Below the pieces are notes generated by a model. That model did not search any database. It had not been told where the DNA came from and worked only from the letters and a program-made list of their open reading frames with translations. This document shows positions 9,390 to 18,833 of a stretch of 64,000 nt of DNA, piece after piece (the stretch's first letter is position 1; the number at the start of each line of letters is the position of its first letter). Both the position numbers and the translations under genes were made by a program. The stretch spans positions 434,001 through 498,000 of the forward strand of contig NZ_KB898187.1 in assembly GCF_000377505.1 (NCBI RefSeq), read 5' to 3'. This stretch comes from Paenibacillus massiliensis 2301065 = DSM 16942 (GTDB lineage Bacteria; Bacillota; Bacilli; Paenibacillales; Paenibacillaceae).

Positions 9390-9438
9390 AATGCCTCCAA
9401 TTCTCTTGACGTAGTTTTCAGTCGAACCTTTAACATAT

Positions 9439-10569
9439 TTATATGCGGTTATATCGCTCTCCTCCTGTTTTTTGTGAGGATTGTGACCTTTTCCCCTTGC
9501 GTAGTAGCATAACTAGCACAAGTAACAGAGGTACCAGGATTTGAAAGAATGGTGCTATCCATGTAACGGATACGTTCAACCCTAACCATATATACTCTGC
9601 ATACGTAGGCGATAGAAACGATAATAAGTAAATAGCTAGACCTGTGGGAACTACGAGACTTTTATATCTAGCATTGGAAATTCGACTTAAGCCTGTGACA
9701 GCACCGATATAGAAAGCAGCCATTTTGACACCAAGTCCTAGGAAAAAAACTAGGGCAAACAGAGCATCCATTCTCTCCAAAATCCCAGTGAGTCGGATGA
9801 GCTGCACGGTCTCCAGCAATGGGTTTGTCGCATTAGCAGCAATCGGGACTCCAAGTACAAAAATAGGAATCTGATTAAAGATAGTCAGTATAATGCATAC
9901 GACACAATACCAGCTTAACAGAGACTTATTAAACCTCGAGTTGTAATCAGAGAGCTTGAAAAAGGTCAAGAACAGAACCACCTGTCCAAAGGGAAAGGAG
10001 ACTATTTCCGGGAAAGCAGCTTTCCAAACTGGTTTTATGCCGTTTTCGAGTACCGGCCGAATATTCTCGATGTGTAACAAACCTGTGGTTACGATCAATA
10101 ACAACAATGAAATGTAGCCGAACACAAAAACAGGAAAAAGGATGGTGCACGCTCTCATAAGCACCTCAGGTCCATATCTAGCTGTATTCCCTACAACCAC
10201 GATAGCAATGAACATAATAAAGGCAATGGGAGTCCTGTTCAACAAAGTAAGCTCCGTTACTTCTCCCATATCCCGCAAATTGCGTGAAGCTTCGTACAGG
10301 AAATACACTGCGAATAGGAAACCCAACATCCTTCCAGGGATTTTCCCCATATAATATTGTAAAAGCTCATATAGGTCTCTGCCTCGATCCAAATGATGTA
10401 TCCAGAGATATATCATTAATAGGATAAATCCGATAACAGAGCCAATTAACATAGCCAGCCAAGCATCCTGTTTTGCGCTCCCACCTAATAAAAACAAAGT
10501 AGTGCTTCCTACTTCAAATAGAGCAAATGTGATTACCAGATCGGATAGCTGTGGGGTCAGTTTACTCAA
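9439..10569 (-). CDS. Spore germination protein, GerAB/GerKB family permease (ger operon 1)
   Basis: The B subunit of a GerA-type germinant receptor in the spore inner membrane, belonging to the APC transporter superfamily and implicated in germinant binding. 376 residues with about ten hydrophobic segments, starting at TTG after GGGAG. The N-terminal SDLVITFALFEVGSTTLFLLG region and the repeated hydrophobic pattern fit the GerKB/spore_permease family. It is last in the A-C-B operon, 28 bp after the C subunit. The C-terminus is Arg/Lys/Gln-rich. Confidence 0.92.
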   Translation of the reverse strand: MSKLTPQLSDLVITFALFEVGSTTLFLLGGSAKQDAWLAMLIGSVIGFILLMIYLWIHHLDRGRDLYELLQYYMGKIPGRMLGFLFAVYFLYEASRNLRDMGEVTELTLLNRTPIAFIMFIAIVVVGNTARYGPEVLMRACTILFPVFVFGYISLLLLIVTTGLLHIENIRPVLENGIKPVWKAAFPEIVSFPFGQVVLFLTFFKLSDYNSRFNKSLLSWYCVVCIILTIFNQIPIFVLGVPIAANATNPLLETVQLIRLTGILERMDALFALVFFLGLGVKMAAFYIGAVTGLSRISNARYKSLVVPTGLAIYLLSFLSPTYAEYIWLGLNVSVTWIAPFFQILVPLLLVLVMLLRKGKRSQSSQKTGGERYNRI

Positions 10570-10597
10570 GTCCGTTCTCCCTCAATGATGAATTTTT

Positions 10598-11812
10598 TCA
10601 CTCTAGACTTCGAAATGAGTTCTGAAACATTCCCGGTCGTTTTATTGTCACATTAACCTGAACATTCAGATCCATGTTCTTGAACTCTTTCCCCCAATCA
10701 TTTTCGATTTCTTTCCAGTGCTTGGGATGCTCACGATGGATAATATCAGCAAATCCGCCCAAGTCTGTCCCAAGCTGCTGCATCACTTCCCAACTCGCAC
10801 GAATTTCGTCTCCAATTTTCTTTGCTGCCTGAGCCTCTATTTGCTTGACCACAGTCACCTGGGATAGATTCAACTTGGAGCCAGATTCGCTTATATTCGC
10901 CTTTGTTTTGACTTGAACATTCATTATGTAGCTGTATCCTTTTTTTATCAGTTGAAGTCTAGTCTTGGAGTTTAGAACAGTAAGAGAGATGTCCTGTCTA
11001 GGTTTCTCCTTTGAGGAAGATAAGGTTAAGACCGTTCCATTCACTTTATTTGTGAGCCAGCTGAGTCCTCTGCTCTCATTCTGATTCATATATCCGACGA
11101 GGCGGTCGTTTTGAATGATAGCTAGCTCAGAAATTCGAACTCTTTGTGATGGAGTAACTTCTTTGTAGATATCCAGTGATTCCAGCTTTTTTTCATTTTC
11201 GGACTCTGTACCAGATATTGTAACCATGGGTATACCGATAGCTTTTGCGTCAGAATTCATTTTATAGGCATAGTCAAATACAGTTACAGGTGGAAAAATA
11301 GACGCAATTCTTTTCTCTTTAATTAGAATCTGCGCAAGGCTTGAACCCGGTATCTTCTCAGGTGGGATCAGCTTGCGTAAAATACTGTCAGCTTTCTTAT
11401 CTGTCAGAAGCAGCCACACTGTTTCACGCGACTCCGTGTTGCGCATATAGTTGTCGATGAGTTGAGCAATTCCTTTCTCCATCGCCTCTTTCCCAACGAT
11501 AACTACGTTGTTATGTGCAAAATATAACCTCCGGGGATTATCCAGGTTACTTAAGCTGGCAGCTTCCGTAATAGTACTGCCTTTTACAGAGAATACATTT
11601 ACCGCAGGTTGGGAAGAGCCTGAACCGCCTCCTGTATTGGAGGTGATGGAAGAAGGCACGATGACTTGGTATGTAGCTAACCAATCATTCCCTTCCCGAT
11701 CAAATCCAGTAGCCGACGTAATTCCAATCTCATTGAGCTCCGTTCGATTCCAACATCCTGGAAGAATGAATATCAGAATAACTGAAACACAAAGTTTACT
11801 GATTTTATGCAC
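10598..11812 (-). CDS. Spore germination lipoprotein, Ger(x)C family (ger operon 1)
   Basis: The C subunit of a GerA-type receptor, a 404-residue lipoprotein on the outer face of the spore inner membrane. The signal peptide ends in lipobox LPGC (Cys20), immediately followed by the family-typical WNRTELNEIGI. The C-terminal domain contains the conserved HPKHWKEIENDW segment just before the end. It sits between the A and B subunit genes with short gaps. Confidence 0.93.
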   Translation of the reverse strand: MHKISKLCVSVILIFILPGCWNRTELNEIGITSATGFDREGNDWLATYQVIVPSSITSNTGGGSGSSQPAVNVFSVKGSTITEAASLSNLDNPRRLYFAHNNVVIVGKEAMEKGIAQLIDNYMRNTESRETVWLLLTDKKADSILRKLIPPEKIPGSSLAQILIKEKRIASIFPPVTVFDYAYKMNSDAKAIGIPMVTISGTESENEKKLESLDIYKEVTPSQRVRISELAIIQNDRLVGYMNQNESRGLSWLTNKVNGTVLTLSSSKEKPRQDISLTVLNSKTRLQLIKKGYSYIMNVQVKTKANISESGSKLNLSQVTVVKQIEAQAAKKIGDEIRASWEVMQQLGTDLGGFADIIHREHPKHWKEIENDWGKEFKNMDLNVQVNVTIKRPGMFQNSFRSLE

Positions 11813-11823
11813 CCATTCCCCTC

Positions 11824-13431
11824 CTAATTGTCTGAGTGATCATTCCGTTCATCACTTGTCAAAAGAGAATTTGGCTTCTGCTTGGGACCTTGCCTGATGC
11901 GATTGATATCACCGATCATGGCAGGCCTTGTTCGCATGCTCCACCAAGGAAAACGAAATACAAAATCCTTCATATTGCTACTCTTAAAGGGCGCCGCGGG
12001 TTGGAGATACGGAACACCAAATGTTTGAAGGGATGCCAAGTGAACTAAGATCGGTACTAACCCTGCTAATATGCCAAATAAACCTAGTGAGCCAGCAAGC
12101 AACATGAGTGCAAAACGCAACAGACGTACAGCAGCAGCCATATTGATGGCAGGCAGCACGAAGTTGGATATAGCCGTAAACGAGACCACGATGACCATGG
12201 CCGCAGAGACAAGACCTGCCTGAACAGCCGATTGTCCCAGTACTAAAGCTCCAACAATAGATATAGCTGGACCTATAGCCCTTGGCATACGCACACCTGC
12301 TTCTCGTATGACTTCAAAAGTCAGTTCCATTAGTAAAGCCTCCACTACTGCGGGCAAAGGGGTATTCTCCCGCTGAGCAGCAAGACTAATAAGCAGTGGT
12401 GTGGGTAACATCTCCTGCTGGAAGGTAGTTACTGCAATAAAAACAGAAGGTAGCAGGAGGGCAACAAAGAAAGAGGTGAAGCGAATGATGCGTAAAAAAG
12501 TAGCAATATCATATCTCTGATAGTAGTCCTCACTTGATATAAAAAATCCGAAAAAACTTACCGGAGCAAGAAGTACAAAAGGAGTACCGTCAACTATAAT
12601 CGCTACTAGCCCCTCCAATAAACCACCAGCTACAGCGTCTGGGCGTTCGGTATTCATAATCGTAGGAAAAGGGGTAAATACTCCGTCCTGAATAAATTCT
12701 TCAATATATCCGCTCTCCAGGATACTATCTGTATTTATGGATTCCAGTCGCTTCTTTACTTCCTTAACTACATTCGGATCAGCAATACCCTTAATAAATG
12801 CTACAGACACTTTCGTTTGTGTATATTCTCCAATTGCTAAAGAATCGAATTGCAGCTCCGGAGTTCGAATTATTCTACGCAGAAGAGCCATGTTTGTGGA
12901 GATGTCCTCCGTAAATCCCTCCTTGGGGCCGCGTAGAACCGTTTGTGACGTTGGTTCTTCAATCGATCTTCGAGCTCCACCCGCAATCGCCGCAGTAAAG
13001 GCTGCGCTCTTATCATCAACAATAATAGCCGCATGGCCATCAAGGATCGCTTTCAGTAGCTTGTTTGTATCTGTAGACTGGAGACTTCCTACAGGAAGAT
13101 GAGTACTCAGCCAGGTTACCGGGTCGAGTGCGTTACGAAGGCTAGTCTCTGTATTCGACAATACATCTAACATCTTGCTCAGTAATTGTTGATCTACAAG
13201 GCCTTCGATATAGATGATTGTCACTTTAGAAGTGTACGTTTCACTTGAGCTGGTTACTGTACGGAAAACGACGTCTGAACTTCCACCTATTTTTTTTTGA
13301 ATCCAATCGACTATGCTATTTTGCTGAAAGTCAGACATATCTTCAGTGTTTGTGTTACTAGGATCGTGGTAATGGTCTCTGGGAATATTATTCATTGGCT
13401 TAAAGAATTTTTTGTGCTTTTTGAATTTCAT
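11824..13431 (-). CDS. Spore germination protein, GerAA/GerKA family (ger operon 1)
   Basis: The A subunit of a GerA-type receptor. About 535 residues from the ATG at 13431, which follows GAGGG; the frame stays open to 13479 but the extra 16 residues lack a good ribosome binding site. A soluble N-terminal half includes TSQTVLRGPKEGFTED and FIQDGVFTPFPTIMNTERPD, both family signatures. It is followed by a C-terminal membrane domain with LPAVVEALLMELTFEVIREA (signature segment) and AGVRMPRAIGPAISIVGALV. This subunit is thought to form the oligomeric channel of the receptor. Confidence 0.94.
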   Translation of the reverse strand: MKFKKHKKFFKPMNNIPRDHYHDPSNTNTEDMSDFQQNSIVDWIQKKIGGSSDVVFRTVTSSSETYTSKVTIIYIEGLVDQQLLSKMLDVLSNTETSLRNALDPVTWLSTHLPVGSLQSTDTNKLLKAILDGHAAIIVDDKSAAFTAAIAGGARRSIEEPTSQTVLRGPKEGFTEDISTNMALLRRIIRTPELQFDSLAIGEYTQTKVSVAFIKGIADPNVVKEVKKRLESINTDSILESGYIEEFIQDGVFTPFPTIMNTERPDAVAGGLLEGLVAIIVDGTPFVLLAPVSFFGFFISSEDYYQRYDIATFLRIIRFTSFFVALLLPSVFIAVTTFQQEMLPTPLLISLAAQRENTPLPAVVEALLMELTFEVIREAGVRMPRAIGPAISIVGALVLGQSAVQAGLVSAAMVIVVSFTAISNFVLPAINMAAAVRLLRFALMLLAGSLGLFGILAGLVPILVHLASLQTFGVPYLQPAAPFKSSNMKDFVFRFPWWSMRTRPAMIGDINRIRQGPKQKPNSLLTSDERNDHSDN

Positions 13432-13457
13432 AAAAGCCCTCTTTACTATATTTTCCT

Positions 13458-13487
13458 TAAGTTGTACGGCTTGATGCACTTTTATTC
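13458..13487 (-). promoter_or_regulatory. Weak candidate sigma-G promoter of ger operon 1
   Basis: On the minus strand GAATA (13483-13487) fits the sigma-G -35 consensus, but the best -10 at 18 bp is CAACTTA (13458-13464), a poor match to CATACTA. It is placed correctly just upstream of the first ger gene. Much weaker than the site before ger operon 2. Confidence 0.3.
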
Positions 13488-13508
13488 AAAGCGCACCATC
13501 AAAATAGA

Positions 13509-13538
13509 AAAGCCCTACTAGCGTTACCCAGCAGAGCA
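13509..13538 (-). terminator. Terminator of the sugar dehydrogenase operon
   Basis: On the minus strand GCTCTGCT pairs with AGTAGGGC (with G-U pairs) around a 10-nt loop and is followed by TTTTCTATTTT. It separates the 13629-17723 operon from ger operon 1. Confidence 0.65.
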
Positions 13539-13628
13539 TGATATTAATTGTGAATTTCGTATTAACTTCGAAAGAAGTACGAGATGATCTTGCTGGACTC
13601 TGGGTTGAATTTCTCTATTCAGCTGCCG

Positions 13629-14639
13629 TTACGAGGTTCTTCTATGAATCGAAGATTCATAGATCTCATGGATCAACTGTACAGCCTTCAGTCCTTCCAA
13701 GGCATCAATCGGGAAGGGCGTGCCAGACTTCAGGCACTGATAGTAGTGCTGAATCAAATGAACATGACTGATCCCCCAGTAGGATCGCCCTGTGAATCCA
13801 TCGTATGCGGGCGGTTCGCAGAGCACCATCTCTTGCCCATCCTTCTGAAGGAATAACGAATGGCTTCGCTGGATCAGTCTCCCCTCCTCGAAGACGATCT
13901 CCAGCTCAAGTGGTGAATTCTCGATATATCCATTCGTAGCGTAGAATATGGCTGTGGCCCCATTGGCAAAGCGTATCCTCGCGTGCGCCGTATCCTCCAC
14001 CTCAATGCAATGTCCCAGTGCGTCCGTCGTCACACTTCCATGAACGCTAGCGATCTTGCCACCGAACCATTGCAGCAGATCCAAGGTATGAATGGCCTGG
14101 TTCATCAGGACACCGCCACCTTCCGTTGCCCATTGCCCACGCCACGGACTCTGCGTATAATAAGCCTCTTCTCTGTACCAGGTCAGGACGGCCTTCATTC
14201 CCACAAGTCTTCCGAGCTCACCGGAGCTTGTCATCTCCTTGATGCGGATGGATGATTCATTATAGCGATTCTGGAAGCATACGCCGAGCTGTAATCCACT
14301 GGTTGAAGCGGCTTCAACCAGTAGCCTACCTTCCGCAAGCGTATGCGACATTGGCTTCTCGGTGAGCACATGCTTACCCGACTTCAGCATCATTAGCGCC
14401 ATTGGAACGTGGAGATGATGCGGCGTACATAGATGTACGACCTGAATGTCTGATCTTTCGATCAACTGATGTATATCACCCAGTGCTTCACATCCATACT
14501 CCCTTCCTATTGAGTGAGCTCGCTCCAGATCAGTATCGACTACCACTCGGAGTTGAACGCCTTCCAATTCGGATAACGCCTGTGCATGAACCGTGCTGAT
14601 ATTGCCACAGCCGACAATGGCCGCTCCAATCTCCTTCAT
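13629..14639 (-). CDS. Gfo/Idh/MocA family NAD(P)-dependent oxidoreductase (operon gene 4)
   Basis: A 336-residue sugar or inositol dehydrogenase. The N-terminal Rossmann fold starts AAIVGCGNISTVHAQAL. The conserved EKP dinucleotide-binding motif is in HVLTEKPMSHT (~91-101). The C-terminal substrate domain contains GGVLMNQAIHTLDLLQWF, in which HTLDLLQW carries the family's catalytic-region His-Asp. It is last of four genes on the minus strand, starting 2 bp after the previous stop. Members oxidise sugar hydroxyls, usually C3 of a glycoside or position 2 of inositols; the substrate here is unknown. Confidence 0.9.
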   Translation of the reverse strand: MKEIGAAIVGCGNISTVHAQALSELEGVQLRVVVDTDLERAHSIGREYGCEALGDIHQLIERSDIQVVHLCTPHHLHVPMALMMLKSGKHVLTEKPMSHTLAEGRLLVEAASTSGLQLGVCFQNRYNESSIRIKEMTSSGELGRLVGMKAVLTWYREEAYYTQSPWRGQWATEGGGVLMNQAIHTLDLLQWFGGKIASVHGSVTTDALGHCIEVEDTAHARIRFANGATAIFYATNGYIENSPLELEIVFEEGRLIQRSHSLFLQKDGQEMVLCEPPAYDGFTGRSYWGISHVHLIQHYYQCLKSGTPFPIDALEGLKAVQLIHEIYESSIHRRTS

Positions 14640-14641
14640 AG

Positions 14642-15754
14642 CTATCGCCTCACTTCACCATGATCTACCTGACCTCCAGCGGATACGAGATTCACTGCTT
14701 GAGCCTGAGCTTGAAGACATAGCTCCGCTGCCTTGAAGACATGGTGCTGTGTCATAGCACGCTCGGTTCGATGCAAGCAATCGAGAATCAGCTCTCCGAA
14801 GAAGGGATAACCCACCTTACCTCCCACGTCCAAGTAATGTTCTCCTTTTTGATCCACCCAGTAGACATGATCACCTTTCTCGGAGCGGGCAATATCTACA
14901 TATTTTCGAAGCTCGATATATCCTTCCGTTCCCAGAATTGTACATCTGCCATCGCCCCATACGCTGAGTCCACTCGGAGTGAACCAGTCCACCCGAAAAT
15001 AGTTTGTTGCTCCATTGTCGCCAACCAGCATGGCGTCCCCGAAATCCTCCAATTCCGGGTAGCTGGCATTTGCATAATTCCCCACATGACTACGAACCAC
15101 GCTAGCATCCTTGCAGCCTGCATAATACAAAAATTGCTCGATCTGATGGCTACCAATATCGCAGAGAATGCCTCCATATTTGCTCTTCTCGAAGAACCAT
15201 GCCGGTCGATTAGGCGCACTCAGACGATGGGGTCCTGTACCCATTACCTGAATGACACGTCCAATGGCTCCCTCTTGAATTAATTGACCTGCATATACAG
15301 CGCTTTCCACGTGCAAACGTTCGCTATAATACACCATGTATTTTCGTCCAGTTCGTTGAACCACTTGTCTGGCTGCCTCCAATTGCTCCAGTTCAGTGAA
15401 TGGCGTCTTATCGGTAAAATAGTCCTTACCTGCATTCATCACCTGAATGCCCAGTGGCCCTCTCTCACAAGGTACAGCGGCGGCCGCTACCAGTCGGACG
15501 GTGGCATCATCCAATATATCTTCAGCGGATTGTGCAGCCTGTACACCCGGATATCGCGCTATGAATTCCTGCACCTTGACCGGGTCTGGATCGTACACCC
15601 ATTTCAATGTTCCGCCTGCTTCAAGCAATCCATTACACATTCCATAGATATGTCCATGGTCCAATGCCATGGCTGCAAATACAAATTCTCCGGGCTGTAC
15701 GACGGGCTTGGCTTCAAAGACTGGGGCATACATCATGCCATTGTTCGTATTCAT
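14642..15754 (-). CDS. Gfo/Idh/MocA family oxidoreductase (operon gene 3)
   Basis: About 370 residues from the ATG at 15754, which overlaps the stop of the preceding isomerase gene (ATGA) and follows GGAGGAGATAACAGC. An upstream in-frame GTG (15775) lacks a ribosome binding site. The dinucleotide domain contains the motif DKTPFTELEQLEAA, where DKT replaces the usual EKP at ~128-130. The C-terminal domain has GGILCDIGSHQIEQFLYYAG with the family His. It differs clearly from the other two dehydrogenases of the operon, so the three probably act on different intermediates. Confidence 0.88.
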   Translation of the reverse strand: MNTNNGMMYAPVFEAKPVVQPGEFVFAAMALDHGHIYGMCNGLLEAGGTLKWVYDPDPVKVQEFIARYPGVQAAQSAEDILDDATVRLVAAAAVPCERGPLGIQVMNAGKDYFTDKTPFTELEQLEAARQVVQRTGRKYMVYYSERLHVESAVYAGQLIQEGAIGRVIQVMGTGPHRLSAPNRPAWFFEKSKYGGILCDIGSHQIEQFLYYAGCKDASVVRSHVGNYANASYPELEDFGDAMLVGDNGATNYFRVDWFTPSGLSVWGDGRCTILGTEGYIELRKYVDIARSEKGDHVYWVDQKGEHYLDVGGKVGYPFFGELILDCLHRTERAMTQHHVFKAAELCLQAQAQAVNLVSAGGQVDHGEVRR

Positions 15755-16533
15755 GCTGTTATCTCCTCCTCGCACTCCCCAAGCAGATACTGCCAGCTGA
15801 TCTCAATGCTCTCGAACGGATCGCGCTGACACTCGTCCTGTTCCACTACCACCCACTCGATGCCTGTTTCATTACAGGCCTTAATAATCGCAGGATAGTT
15901 CATGTTTCCTTCACCAATCTCCGCAAATAGCTGCTTCTCGGCTACGATCGTCATATCCTTGAAATGCACGACCTGCATCCGTCCAGCAGCCTTGCGAATC
16001 CATTCCACCGGGTCGCCCCCACCTGCCTGAATCCAGTACAAGTCCAATTCCAGACCGAACGAGGCGGGGTCCGTCTCATCAAGTATGATTTGCAGGCCAG
16101 CCTTCCCCTCGAAGCGCTCAAATTCAAAATGGTGATTGTGATACACAAATTGCAGACCGTAGTCATGCTTGAGCTTATTCGCAATGGACCCTGCTTTTGC
16201 AATGAAAGCTCGATAGCCCTCTGCCGAGCCCCGGAAAGCCTGAGGCATTCCCCCAAGACCTACGTACGAGCAATTCCACAGCTTATGCTGCTCAGCAACC
16301 GCTTCCAGGTTGTTCTCCAGCCGATCCCACGGAATATGAGTAGCGCATATGGACAGACCCACTTCATCGGCCAATTGCTTAACCATATGAGGTGGTATGG
16401 GACCAATACCAGATACCTGCACAGAACGGTATCCTATCTTGGCCACCTTGGAGAGCGTCTCCCTGAGTCCCTCCTCTGTCTGCGTGTAATTACGCAGCGT
16501 ATATAGCTGAACAGCCAATTTTTCCGGTGTCAT
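15751..16533 (-). CDS. Sugar phosphate isomerase/epimerase (AP endonuclease 2-like TIM barrel; IolE/YcjR type)
   Basis: 260 residues. The TIM-barrel motifs of the xylose-isomerase-like family are clear: LQFVYHNHHFEFER (~126-139, metal-binding region), FGLELDLYWIQAGGGD (~158-173), VVHFKDM (~188-194) and GIEWVVVEQDE near the C-terminus. Such enzymes epimerise or isomerise keto-sugars or inosose using a divalent metal. The strong GGAGGA site precedes the ATG. Paired with Gfo/Idh/MocA dehydrogenases, it suggests an oxidation-epimerisation-reduction or oxidation-elimination route for an unusual sugar. Confidence 0.9.
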   Translation of the reverse strand: MTPEKLAVQLYTLRNYTQTEEGLRETLSKVAKIGYRSVQVSGIGPIPPHMVKQLADEVGLSICATHIPWDRLENNLEAVAEQHKLWNCSYVGLGGMPQAFRGSAEGYRAFIAKAGSIANKLKHDYGLQFVYHNHHFEFERFEGKAGLQIILDETDPASFGLELDLYWIQAGGGDPVEWIRKAAGRMQVVHFKDMTIVAEKQLFAEIGEGNMNYPAIIKACNETGIEWVVVEQDECQRDPFESIEISWQYLLGECEEEITA

Positions 16534-16559
16534 GGTATGTGTTCCTCCTTCAGTTCGTA

Positions 16560-17723
16560 TTAGTGGGTTCCCGTCACGTCCAGCGCAATATCACCCGCGT
16601 TCTTCTTTACATATTTTGAATCAGCAATTTTGCGCTCCAGCAGCTCCAGGAACCGATCCTCATCCAGTGGAAGGTCGACCCAGTCATCCTCCCAAGCAGA
16701 CAAATACATCGCATTGGACAAGGTAAGCCCATGAATACCCTCCTCACCGGGGGCCAGTAGCTGTTCGCCGTGCAGGATCGCATTTGTAAAATTACGTAGA
16801 ATGCCCACATGCTGCTCCCCATGCCCGTCAGGAACAGGAATGTCGCAGGTCCAGCATTCTGGCGAGCCGAATCCACCAGTGTAGCTTGCATTCCATTCAG
16901 GCTCGGGGACGCGCAGTCGCCAGAAGGTAAGCTTCCCATCCTCCACGACGATTTTGCCACGTGTACCGTTCACCTCGAATCGGTTCGTACCGGGTGCCTC
17001 TCCAGTAGTCGTGACGAACAGCCCGGTAGCTCCATTGGCGTATTCCACATAGGCCGTCACATCATCCTCGACCTCAATATCGTGGTATTTGCCAAAATAA
17101 CAGAATGCTCGGACTCTCGTCGGCATCAACCCTGTCGTCCACTGCCACAGGTCTAGCTGATGCGGGTCCTGATTCAATAAGACGCCTCCACCCTCTCCAG
17201 CCCAGGTCGCTCGCCAGCCACCTGAATCATAGTAGCTTTGAGAGCGGTACCAATTCGTGACAATCCAATTGGTACGGCGGACTTCTCCCAGCTCACCTGA
17301 CGATATCAGCTCCTTCAGCTTCTGGTACAATGGATTGGTTCGCTGATTATACATAATACCGAACACCCGGTCCGAAGCCGCCGCCTTCTCATTCATCTGT
17401 CTGACCGCCTTGGTGTAGACACCTGCCGGCTTCTCGATCAGCACATGCAAGCCTGCCTCGAACGCCTGAATGGCATGGGTGGGATGGTCATAATGCGGTG
17501 TAGCGACAATCACTGCGTCAATCAGACCCGACTGGAGCATGGCCTCAGGCTGCTCATAGTGATGTATCCCTGCTGGCAGCTCTTTCTTAGCCCACTTCAG
17601 GCGCTCTGGGGATATATCACATACGGCGGCTAACTCGGCCCCCTCTATCTGATTCAACAGCTGAATGGCATGGGACTTCCCCATATTCCCGATGCCAATA
17701 ATTCCGTAACGTACCTTCTCCAT
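16560..17723 (-). CDS. Gfo/Idh/MocA family oxidoreductase (operon gene 1)
   Basis: A 387-residue dehydrogenase. The Rossmann fold begins YGIIGIGNMGKSHAIQLL. The EKP motif is in HVLIEKPAGVYTKAV (~95-109), and the substrate domain has WAGEGGGVLLNQDPHQLDLW, in which the family's catalytic His is retained in PHQLDLW. It is first in the operon, 26 bp before the isomerase gene. The divergent AraC gene at 17893 is the likely regulator. Confidence 0.9.
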   Translation of the reverse strand: MEKVRYGIIGIGNMGKSHAIQLLNQIEGAELAAVCDISPERLKWAKKELPAGIHHYEQPEAMLQSGLIDAVIVATPHYDHPTHAIQAFEAGLHVLIEKPAGVYTKAVRQMNEKAAASDRVFGIMYNQRTNPLYQKLKELISSGELGEVRRTNWIVTNWYRSQSYYDSGGWRATWAGEGGGVLLNQDPHQLDLWQWTTGLMPTRVRAFCYFGKYHDIEVEDDVTAYVEYANGATGLFVTTTGEAPGTNRFEVNGTRGKIVVEDGKLTFWRLRVPEPEWNASYTGGFGSPECWTCDIPVPDGHGEQHVGILRNFTNAILHGEQLLAPGEEGIHGLTLSNAMYLSAWEDDWVDLPLDEDRFLELLERKIADSKYVKKNAGDIALDVTGTH

Positions 17724-17763
17724 TCCGCTTGGATAACCTCCTTGGTTATGGTATGGATAGAGA

Positions 17764-17778
17764 ATATAACGTTTTCAT
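17764..17778 (-). promoter_or_regulatory. Candidate catabolite-responsive element (cre)
   Basis: ATGAAAACGTTATAT on the minus strand matches the CcpA cre consensus at 13 of 15 positions, failing only in the last two. It lies 41-55 bp upstream of the sugar dehydrogenase operon's first start codon. A TATAAT -10 at 17848-17853 on the plus strand may serve the AraC gene. Confidence 0.35.
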
Positions 17779-17892
17779 TGGAAGTAGAATACCTGAAACT
17801 AAGGCATATTTGTACAATACTAAGGTGTTCATGCCAATTGATTAGATTATAATAAAGACAACTATTACGGACACGAAGCAGGAGGATGCAGT

Positions 17893-18720
17893 ATGTCTGA
17901 ATCCCTATCCTTTAGCGAGAATCTGCTGGAGAATCTCAAGGTATCTATATCATTAGTTCATTCAAAGTCCCAATTTGCAGGCTGGAATCATACCGATGAG
18001 GTCCCTTCATTCTGTCGGCTATATTACATTGCAGATGGCGAAGGGTCTGTCATAGTGAATGGTGAGACCTATTATCCTAGGCCTAGACAGCTTATGATCA
18101 TGCCGGCAGGCTCTGTTCAGACAGCCATTACCTCTCGTTTGCACCCCTATACACGCCATTTTTGTCATTTTGACGCCAAGATCGGGGAATGGCCTCTCTT
18201 TCCAGCCGATGTCGGCTTGATCCTTGTCGATGCAGCCGATCCTGAGGCAACACGAAGCCAATTTCTGGATATGGAGGAGCAGTTTCATCAAGGTGGTTAT
18301 CTCGCTCCATTACGCCTCAAAGCAGCACTTCTTCATATTCTTGCCTACTGTATGGAGCAGTGCGAGTATGCTACAGAGCTTAATCGTTTCCTCTATCATG
18401 AGGAACGCCACAAGCTTGGAAGTGTGCTTCAGTATATTGAAGAGCATCTGGATCGCCAGATTGAGATTGACGCCCTGGCGGATATCATTCATCTACATCC
18501 GAATTACTTCATTCCCTATTTCAAAAGATTAATGGGCGTCACGCCTATGCATTATGTCCAGCAAAAGCGTATGGATAAGGCAAAAAGACTACTTTCGTTT
18601 ACCGATCTGTCCATTTCGGAGACTGCTGAGCAGCTCGGTATGGATCTTCCCTATTTCTCGCGTACCTTCAAAAGAGCAACCGGCGTCAGTCCCAGTGCCT
18701 ATCGAAGCGGTACAAAGTAA
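17893..18720 (+). CDS. AraC family transcriptional regulator with cupin sensor domain
   Basis: 275 residues. The N-terminal cupin (~1-150, including GEGSVIVNGETYYPRPRQLM) would bind a sugar ligand. The C-terminal double HTH (~175-272) has NYFIPYFKRLMGVTPMHYVQ and YFSRTFKRATGVSPSAYR, the two AraC signature helices. It starts at ATG after CAGGAGG and is divergent from the four-gene sugar operon, which it probably activates. Confidence 0.92.
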   Translation: MSESLSFSENLLENLKVSISLVHSKSQFAGWNHTDEVPSFCRLYYIADGEGSVIVNGETYYPRPRQLMIMPAGSVQTAITSRLHPYTRHFCHFDAKIGEWPLFPADVGLILVDAADPEATRSQFLDMEEQFHQGGYLAPLRLKAALLHILAYCMEQCEYATELNRFLYHEERHKLGSVLQYIEEHLDRQIEIDALADIIHLHPNYFIPYFKRLMGVTPMHYVQQKRMDKAKRLLSFTDLSISETAEQLGMDLPYFSRTFKRATGVSPSAYRSGTK

Positions 18721-18748
18721 TCGCCAGAAAGCTCTTGTCTCCCGTTCC

Positions 18749-18829
18749 AGTATCTATAGCACTACCGAGTATCTATAGCACTTTCAAGTACCTATGGCAC
18801 TTTGGAGTACCTATATTACAAAAAAGTAC
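18749..18829 (+). repeat. 19-bp tandem repeat, four full copies plus a partial fifth
   Basis: Units begin at 18749, 18768, 18787 and 18806, each exactly 19 bp, with a truncated unit from 18825. The shared core is AGTAYCTATRGCACT; the fourth unit has decayed after AGTACCTATA. The array ends 5 bp before the -35 box of the aldo/keto reductase promoter. Confidence 0.85.
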
Positions 18830-18833
18830 GTTC

